From positions 1-64,000 of the forward strand of contig NZ_NMUA01000004.1 in the NCBI RefSeq assembly GCF_002312805.1: a DNA stretch of 64,000 nt, given 5' to 3'. Shown here one piece after another: positions 1-6,095 of the stretch; positions within the stretch are counted from its first letter, which is position 1, and the number at the start of each line of letters is the position of its first letter. Origin of the DNA: Sphingobium sp. D43FB. Lineage in GTDB: Bacteria > Pseudomonadota > Alphaproteobacteria > Sphingomonadales > Sphingomonadaceae. Position numbers and translations under genes: made by a program. Below the pieces are notes generated by a model. It did not search any database. It was given only the letters and a program-made list of their open reading frames with translations, and was not told the origin of the DNA.

Positions 1-1
1 C

Positions 2-133
2 TGCTTCAAGCTGCTTGGTCAGCGCGTCATGGCCCGCACCTTCGAGCGTCAGATAACCGAGCTCAAAGTCCGTGCTGCAATCCTCAATCGCTTCTCGCAA
101 ATCGGCACACCAAATACTGTCCGCGTCTCGTAG
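2..133 (+). CDS. IS5-family transposase, C-terminal 43 residues (start outside window)
   Basis: Frame 2 is open from the window edge to TAG at 131, followed directly by a second stop TAA. The residues contain LLGQRVMARTFERQITEL and then VRAAILNRFSQIGTP, which is the pattern of the last helix and tail of DDE transposases of the IS5/IS903 type. The catalytic DDE residues lie upstream and are not visible, so activity cannot be judged. It points towards the truncated methyltransferase gene, so read-through into that gene is possible. Confidence 0.7.
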   Translation, partial: CFKLLGQRVMARTFERQITELKVRAAILNRFSQIGTPNTVRVS

Positions 134-167
134 TAATCTCAAATAAAGCCCGCAGCAAACCTATCAG

Positions 168-186
168 GAGTTATGCAACAAAGCCC
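168..186. repeat. Terminal inverted repeat (right end) of the insertion sequence
   Basis: GAGTTATGCAACAAAGCCC matches the recalled IS903 terminal repeat at about 16 of 18 positions. The ATG at 173 that opens the downstream methyltransferase frame lies inside this repeat, so the IS supplies the apparent start codon. A 9-base target duplication would begin at 187 (TTCTCAGCG). Confidence 0.75.
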
Positions 187-2053
187 TTCTCAGCGGCCAC
201 CTGGCCGTTATCCAGTCGATTATCAAGGAAAAGTAAAGTGGCCCGGACCTCGGTATTGGTCGACTGGCGAAAATCAATTTCCTCGACTTATAAAATCAAA
301 TCGAGTCTGGCCGACAATAAATAGCTTGAAGTATATTCGTTTTCTCGACGATTTTCCGGTCATGCCGATCTCAAATTATTGGGATGATGTAAGTAGTGGT
401 GCCAGTGCGTCAGACCCAAAAATTTACGTGGTTCAGACGACTGCTAGAATCATTCAACGGTGCATATTATTAGCAACCGATCCGGGTGATCTAGTCTTAG
501 ACCCCACTTGTGGGTCAGGGACTACCGCCTTTGTTGCTGAACAATGGGGCCGCCGGTGGATCACCATCGATACCAGCCGCGTTGCACTGGCGCTGGCGCG
601 TGCGCGGATCATGGGGGCGCGCTATCCCTGGTATCTGCTCGCCGACTCACGCGAAGGGCAGGTGAAGGAGGGCGAGGTGACGCGCGTCGTTCCCGCCGAT
701 ACGCCCACCTACTGCCGCATCCGGCAGGGATTTGTTTATAGACGCGTTCCCCGCATTGGTCTCAAATCCATCGCCAACAATGCCGAGATCGACACGATCT
801 GGGAAAGCTATCAGGTGAAGCTGGAACCGCTGCGGCAGGCGATCAACGCCGCGCTGGGAACGGACTGGCAGGAATGGGAAATCCCGCGTGAATTGACAGA
901 CGCGCAAGCCAAAACCCCCGTTCGCCCTGAGCGTGTCGAAGGGCTTCCTTTCTCTGCGTCTGTCGAAGAGCAGAAGGACGGGGCTTCGACAGGCTCAGCC
1001 CGAACGGTTGAGGGGTTGCACGCCGCCTGGTGGCAACAGCGCATCGCCCGCCAGCGCGAGATCGACGCGTCGATCGCGGCCAAGGCGGACACCGAATATC
1101 TCTACGACCAACCCTATGAGGATAAGAGCCGCGTCCGCGTCGCTGGTCCCTTCACGGTCGAAAGCCTGTCACCGCACCGCGTCCCCGCGATGGACGTGGA
1201 CGACAGCCTGTTCGACGAACTGGAGGCGGCCGAGGGTCGGCGTCAGGCGGGTGCAGCCGCCGAAAGCGTCGATTTCACCGCGATGGTGCTGGACAATCTC
1301 AAACGCTCCGGCGTGCAGCAGGCGCATAAGGCCGACCGGCTGGTCTTCTCGTCGCTCAAGCCCTGGCCCGGCCGCTTCATCTGCGCCGAGGGCGCGGTGC
1401 GACAGGCGTCGGAAGGCGACAGCGACACGCTGTCCGACAGTCCCACGCGCCGCGCCGCCATATTGATCGGCCCGGAATATGGCACCGTCGCCCGCGCCGA
1501 CCTGACCGCCGCCGCGCGCGAGGCGATGGAGGCGGGGTTCGACCTGCTGATCGCCGCCTCGTTCAACTTCGACGCCCATGCGTCCGAGTTCGACCGGATG
1601 GGCGCGCTGACGGTGTTGCAGGCGCGGATCAACCCGGACCTGCACATGCCCGACCTCGCCAATACCGGCGCGGGCAATTTGTTCACCGTCTTTGGCGAAC
1701 CCGACATCCAGGTGCATGACGAAGGCGATGGCTGCATCAGCATCGAGGTGGCCGGCATCGACATGTATAAGGGCGGCGAAATCGTCGCCAGCGACGCCGA
1801 CGACATTGCCGTGTGGTTCATCGACACCGACTATAATTATGAAAGCTTCTTCGTCCGCCACGCCTATTTCCCCGGCGCGAACGATCCCTACAAGGCGTTG
1901 AAGACCACGCTGAAGGCCGAGATCGACGCCGACGCCTGGGAAAGCCTCAAACGCACCCGCTCCCGCCCCTTTCCCAAGCCCAAGGACGGCCGGGTGGCGG
2001 TGAAGGTGATCAACCATCTGGGCGATGAAGTGATGAAGGTTGTGGGGGTTTAG
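173..2053 (+). pseudogene. 5'-truncated site-specific adenine DNA methyltransferase
   Basis: The open frame of 626 codons resembles the C-terminal two thirds of large adenine-specific DNA methylases found with type III-like restriction loci. The AdoMet-binding motif DPTCGSGTT is at about residues 108-116, followed by AEQWGRRWITIDTSRVALA and ARYPWYLLADS. In this beta-type order the catalytic DPPY motif lies upstream of the AdoMet motif, and none is present here. Homologues are usually about 900-1000 residues, so the N-terminal part is missing. The first codons come from an IS terminal repeat. Bases 187-540 are clearly richer in A+T than 541-2053. A palindromic repeat at 919-1006 adds about 30 residues in frame. 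Methylation activity is therefore unlikely, although a fragment could still be made. Confidence 0.7.
919..1006. repeat. REP-like palindromic repeat inside the methyltransferase gene
   Basis: Two 26-base arms (919-944 and 981-1006) are imperfect reverse complements sharing CTGAGC, TGTCGAAG and the outer CGTTCG. The copy at 22489-22563 is the same kind of element. Here the repeat is translated in frame and gives residues such as VRPERVEG and ASTGSARTVEG, which do not look like methyltransferase sequence. The repeat carries no stop codon in the methyltransferase frame. Confidence 0.8.
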
Positions 2054-2078
2054 GGATTTATCTGAGGGAGAATTTGTA

Positions 2079-2585
2079 GTGCCTGATCCATTTGGAATTA
2101 CCGCCGGTTCGACGCCTCCTGCCGGAATGGCAAAATATCACGTCGCCTTTCACGCGGTGCCGAAGCCGCATCCAGCGTTTCATAATTATTCGGGCGTCTG
2201 GACGCCAGCAGGCGGCATTGTCCAAGTCTTGGCATCTTCAAAAATATTTGCAGATGAAGCGGATTGCCGGTCGGCCCGCGATCTTTATGATCGTATCAAG
2301 CGCCAGTTGGCGCAGGTTTATGGCGCCCCAGAAACTTTTGAATTGATAGATGAGGAAGCGACTTGGCCGGACTTACATGAATTTTGGAATGCACTGAACC
2401 ACGGTGAACGCACCCACTTCTCTCGGTGGACAAATCCCGCCAAGCTCGACGCCGATATCACGCAGATAGATTTGATGATCATCGCCGAAGACCAGTATGA
2501 CTCCAGTCATGTCATGATAGTTTATCGATTTTCTGGGTATCAGGAACAGACACCCGGCGATGAATACGGCCTTGATAGCCTTTGA
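2079..2585 (+). CDS. Hypothetical protein of 168 residues
   Basis: I do not recognise this protein. The GTG at 2079 is preferred because GAGGGAG lies eight bases upstream; an ATG at 2040 would overlap the methyltransferase and has no clear ribosome site. There is no signal peptide or membrane segment. The protein is acidic and rich in aromatic residues, with stretches such as HNYSGVWTPAGGIVQVLASS. Base composition is lower in GC than the chromosomal genes, similar to 187-540, which suggests acquisition with the island. Its TGA overlaps the TTG start of the helicase gene, so the two are probably translationally coupled. A partner role to the helicase or the former methyltransferase is inference only. 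Confidence 0.7.
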   Translation: MPDPFGITAGSTPPAGMAKYHVAFHAVPKPHPAFHNYSGVWTPAGGIVQVLASSKIFADEADCRSARDLYDRIKRQLAQVYGAPETFELIDEEATWPDLHEFWNALNHGERTHFSRWTNPAKLDADITQIDLMIIAEDQYDSSHVMIVYRFSGYQEQTPGDEYGLDSL

Positions 2586-4621
2586 CACTCCTCTACGCCT
2601 CGACCTTCACCAAAGCGCTGGATCGCCTGACCACCGCCGAGCAGAAGCAGGTGAAGATCACGGCGTTCGATCTGGCGCAGGACGAAAGCGGTAACGGGCT
2701 GTCGCTCCACCGGGTCGAGGCGACGCCCGGTTTCTGGACGGCGCGGGTCAGTCAGGATATTCGTATCGTCCTGCATAAGGATGGCGGCCATATGCTGCTG
2801 GCCTGGGTCGGGCATCATGACGAGGCCTATCGCTGGGCGGAACGGCGCAAGCTGGTGCCGCATGAACGCACCGGCGCGATGCAGCTGGTCGAGATTGTCG
2901 AGCGGACCGAAGAGCGTCTCGTTTCCGCCGAGACGCTTTATGATCAGGCCGCGCCTGAGCCTGTGGCGTTCCACCGCCCCTTTGCCAACCTGTCGGACGA
3001 CGACCTGCTGAACGTCGGGGTGCCGCGCGATTGGCTCGACGCGGTGCGGGCGGCCGACGAGGCGAGCGTCGATGGATTGTTCGACGCCCTGCCTGACGAA
3101 GCCGCCGAAGCCCTGCTGGACTTTGCGACAGGCGGGAAGTTGCAGGATCATGTGGCGGTTCAGGCCAGTCCCGGCACCGATCCCTTTGCGCACCCGGACG
3201 CCCAGCGCAGGTTCCGCGCCGTCGATGGCGTGGAGGAACTCAAGGCCGCGCTGGACGCCCCCTTTGCCCAATGGGCGGTGTTCCTGCACCCGGCGCAGCG
3301 CGCGCCGGTGACGCGGGCGTGGAACGGACCAGCGCGCGTGTCGGGGTCGGCTGGCACGGGCAAGACGATCGTGGCGCTGCATCGCGCGGTGCATCTGGCG
3401 CGTCGGCCGGAGGCGCGGGTGCTGCTCACGACCTTCTCCAAGCCGCTCGCTGCCAGCCTCGCCAGCAAGGCCGCGTTGATGACCGAAGCGCTACCGGACG
3501 CGCGCGCTCGCCTGACCGTGCGCGCCATCGATCAGGCTGCGCATGACCTTTACACCAAGCTCTTTGGCCAGCCGAGCCTGGCCATAGCGGCGCAGGTGCG
3601 CAGCGCCATACAGGCTGCGATGGAGGCGGGCCTTGGTTCCGGGCACAGCGCACCCTTCCTCTACGAAGAATGGGACGAACTGGTCGACGCTTGGGGGCTG
3701 CATGATGCGCAAGCCTATGCGGCTGTGCCGCGGATCGGTCGGCGGACGCGACTGGGGCCGAAGCAGAGGGAGGCTGCCTGGGCTGTGTTTGCCTTCGTGC
3801 GCGACCGCCTTGCGGCGCGGGGCGTGGTGACGATCGCCGATGTCTATGGTCGGCTGGCGCGCTGGGCCATGGACGGTGGGCGGTTGCCCTTCACCCATGT
3901 GGTTGTGGACGAGGCGCAGGACTTGTCAGTGGCGCAGGCGCGATTTCTTGCGGCCGTTGGTCGAGTGGACAGTGCGGATGCGCTGTTTTTCACAGGCGAT
4001 CTGGGGCAGCGCATCTTTCATCTGCCATTCTCATGGGCGAAGCTCGGCCTTGATGTGCGCGGCCGCGCGCAGCTGTTGAAAGTCTGCTACCGCACATCCC
4101 ACCAAATCCGTCGCGCCGCCGACCGGCTTTTGACGCCGGAGATCGTCGATCAGGATGGGATCGAGGAAAGCCGACGCGGCACCGTATCGGTGTTCGATGG
4201 CCCCGATCCCACGGTCGCCCTATTCGACGACACTGCTCTCGAAGCACAGGCGGTTGCGGACTGGCTGCGCGCGCGGCTGGAAGAAGGCGTAGCGGCGTCC
4301 GAGTTGGTCGTGCTGGTTCGGGGCCAGCAGCAGTTCGACCGTGGTCGCGCCGCCGTGAAGGCGGCGGCCGCAGATGTGCCGGTCATGACCATGCACGCCG
4401 CCAAGGGCTTGGAGTTTCGCGCCGTCGCCGTCATGGCACTGGACGAGGATGTCCTACCGGACCCGGAGCGGCTTTCCGACATTGGTGATATGGCCGATCT
4501 CGAAGCCATCCAGGATGCTGAGCGACATCTCCTTTATGTTGCAGCGACACGGGCCAGAGACCATCTGATGCTGTCAGGGGTGGCACCGGGATGCGAGTTT
4601 CTCGACGACGTGATGGCGTGA
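2582..4621 (+). CDS. RelE/ParE-like domain fused to UvrD-type superfamily 1 helicase
   Basis: Residues 1 to about 105 resemble the RelE/ParE toxin fold: an opening strand and helices, then VEATPGFWTARVSQDIRIVLH and GHHDEAYRWAERR. The rest is a UvrD-like helicase with Walker A GSAGTGKT near residue 255, Walker B VVDEAQDL near 441, a motif with MHAAKGLEF near 600 and VAATRARDHL near 650. At 679 residues it would unwind or translocate on DNA using ATP. No separate antitoxin is visible, and the RelE-like part may bind nucleic acid rather than act as a toxin. The TTG start overlaps the upstream stop codon. An 8-base unit (GTGATGGC) is repeated three times across the stop codon at 4610-4633. The setting beside a methyltransferase remnant suggests a defence island. 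Confidence 0.75.
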   Translation: MTLLYASTFTKALDRLTTAEQKQVKITAFDLAQDESGNGLSLHRVEATPGFWTARVSQDIRIVLHKDGGHMLLAWVGHHDEAYRWAERRKLVPHERTGAMQLVEIVERTEERLVSAETLYDQAAPEPVAFHRPFANLSDDDLLNVGVPRDWLDAVRAADEASVDGLFDALPDEAAEALLDFATGGKLQDHVAVQASPGTDPFAHPDAQRRFRAVDGVEELKAALDAPFAQWAVFLHPAQRAPVTRAWNGPARVSGSAGTGKTIVALHRAVHLARRPEARVLLTTFSKPLAASLASKAALMTEALPDARARLTVRAIDQAAHDLYTKLFGQPSLAIAAQVRSAIQAAMEAGLGSGHSAPFLYEEWDELVDAWGLHDAQAYAAVPRIGRRTRLGPKQREAAWAVFAFVRDRLAARGVVTIADVYGRLARWAMDGGRLPFTHVVVDEAQDLSVAQARFLAAVGRVDSADALFFTGDLGQRIFHLPFSWAKLGLDVRGRAQLLKVCYRTSHQIRRAADRLLTPEIVDQDGIEESRRGTVSVFDGPDPTVALFDDTALEAQAVADWLRARLEEGVAASELVVLVRGQQQFDRGRAAVKAAAADVPVMTMHAAKGLEFRAVAVMALDEDVLPDPERLSDIGDMADLEAIQDAERHLLYVAATRARDHLMLSGVAPGCEFLDDVMA

Positions 4622-4737
4622 TGGCGTGATGGTGCGATCAGTCTGTCTGGCCCCTCAACCTTTGTCGCGTCGGCCTGACGACCGGATGTCCCGAATGCGC
4701 GCCAGCAGCTCCTCGAAATAGCCGACGTCCGGCTCTT

Positions 4738-5337
4738 TCAGCCGGGCATGCTGAGGATTGGCCGACGCGCCATAATGGGTCGTTCTGAAACCAGCCCATC
4801 GATCGCCGCCCAGCCATGCGCGCCGATCCCGCGCAGCATCCGCCGATGTCCCGGCTGCACCCCACCCAGCGCCATCACTGGCCTATCCGCCTGCCGCGCC
4901 AGGGCGGTAAAGCGCACCCGACTCAAGCTGGCCGCCCCCGGATGCGATCGGGTGGGGAAGAGGGGCGATACGAAGACCATGTCCGCCCTGCCCCGCCGCA
5001 CGGCCATCATCTCGCGCGCGTCATGCGCGGCCATGCTGTGCAGCATCGGCCGCCCTGCCCGCCTGGTGTCGCGCCCATGCCAGCCATCGGCCCGCCACGC
5101 GGCCGCCGTCCGCCCATCGCCCGCCAGCAGCAGCACCAGCCGCCGCCGCCGCGCCACGCGCCGCACCGCCTCGAACAACGCCCGCCGCGCCTTCCCTTCC
5201 GTCCGGTAATGCCGGAACACGATTCCCGCTCGCCCCTTGGGCAAGCGCGCCACCGCCGCCAGCAACGCCGCGTCGGCGACCCGCTCGTCGGTCATCAGCC
5301 AGATCGTCGGCAGTTTTTTGCGGTGGCGGCGGGTCAT
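4738..5337 (-). CDS. Thiamine phosphate synthase-like protein (ThiE/TenI family)
   Basis: The 199-residue protein starts with basic residues followed by LPTIWLMTDERVAD, the opening strand of the TIM barrel of thiamine phosphate synthases and TenI relatives. The barrel features ADMVFVSPLFPTRSHPGA, near the phosphate-binding part, and RPVMALGGVQPGH are also visible. The family joins the pyrimidine and thiazole halves of thiamine, but TenI-like members lack that activity. Arg-rich stretches and no neighbouring thi genes make the exact role uncertain. The gene is divergent from yggS with 23 bases between the starts. Confidence 0.75.
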   Translation of the reverse strand: MTRRHRKKLPTIWLMTDERVADAALLAAVARLPKGRAGIVFRHYRTEGKARRALFEAVRRVARRRRLVLLLAGDGRTAAAWRADGWHGRDTRRAGRPMLHSMAAHDAREMMAVRRGRADMVFVSPLFPTRSHPGAASLSRVRFTALARQADRPVMALGGVQPGHRRMLRGIGAHGWAAIDGLVSERPIMARRPILSMPG

Positions 5338-5360
5338 GACCCTGTCCTATAGCAGCGCGC

Positions 5361-6095
5361 ATGACGACCGACAGCTCGCAAGCCGCCCTCCGCCTTTCCG
5401 CCCTGCGCGACGCCATCGATCGGGCCGCGCGCCTGACCGATCGCAGCGGCGAGGATATCACCCTGATCGCCGTGTCCAAGACGCAAGAGGCCGACGCCAT
5501 CCGCCCGCTGATCGCGGCGGGCCAGCGCGTGTTCGGCGAAAATCGCGTGCAGGAAAGCCAGGAGAAATGGCCCGCCCTGCGCGACGAGCATCCCGATATC
5601 GCGCTGCATCTGGTCGGCCAGTTGCAATCCAACAAGGCCGCCGATGCGGTCGCGCTGTTCGATGTCATTCACAGCCTCGATCGCCCCTCGCTGCTGACTG
5701 TACTGGCCAAGGCGATGGACGCAGCGGGCAAGCGCGTCCCCTGCTATATTCAGGTCAATATCGGCGCAGAGGAACAGAAGGGCGGTTGCGCCATCGCCGA
5801 CGTGCCCGCGCTGATCGCCGCTGCGCGTGATGCGGATATTCCGCTGCTCGGCCTGATGGCCGTCCCGCCGGCGGACGTCGAACCCGCCCCCTATTTCGCG
5901 CTGCTCGCAAAAATGGCGCGGGAGGAGGGCCTCCCGCGCCTGTCGATGGGTATGTCGGGCGATTATGAAACCGCCATCATGCTGGGCGCGACCGATATTC
6001 GTGTCGGCACCGCCCTGTTCGGCAATCGTCCAACCCCCGCCCGCCCCGTGCCCAAGAGCGGGCGGGGAATGATCAGAAACTCCCCCGCAACGTGA
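5361..6095 (+). CDS. yggS: YggS-family pyridoxal phosphate homeostasis protein
   Basis: The family binds pyridoxal 5'-phosphate and buffers free PLP in the cytoplasm; no catalytic reaction is established. The PLP lysine lies in TLIAVSKTQEADAI near residue 39. Other landmarks are FGENRVQE, HLVGQLQSNK, the strand YIQVNIGAEEQKGG, and LSMGMSGDYETAI with IRVGTALFG near the end, which contact the phosphate. The length of 244 is slightly above the usual 220-235, with the extra residues at the C-terminus. Its last 23 bases overlap the convergent TonB receptor gene. Confidence 0.93.
   Translation: MTTDSSQAALRLSALRDAIDRAARLTDRSGEDITLIAVSKTQEADAIRPLIAAGQRVFGENRVQESQEKWPALRDEHPDIALHLVGQLQSNKAADAVALFDVIHSLDRPSLLTVLAKAMDAAGKRVPCYIQVNIGAEEQKGGCAIADVPALIAAARDADIPLLGLMAVPPADVEPAPYFALLAKMAREEGLPRLSMGMSGDYETAIMLGATDIRVGTALFGNRPTPARPVPKSGRGMIRNSPAT

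Larger units (their letters stand above)
1..186 (+). mobile_element. Right end of an IS5-family (IS903-group-like) insertion sequence
   Basis: The window opens inside an insertion sequence. It holds the last codons of a transposase (stop at 131-133), a short tail, and a terminal inverted repeat ending at 186. The repeat reads GAGTTATGCAACAAAGCCC, whose reverse complement closely resembles the known IS903 end. The left end and the other copy of the target duplication lie outside the window. The element sits directly against the remaining part of a methyltransferase gene, so it probably caused that truncation. The family assignment is from recall of transposase tails and ends, not from a search. 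Confidence 0.75.

Noticed and set aside
4655..4780. Short minus-strand frame containing LKEPDVGYFEELLARIRDIR beyond the ThiE-like stop
   Set aside because: It looks protein-like and may be a remnant of another gene, but it is only about 40 codons, overlaps the ThiE-like gene and has no start site of its own.
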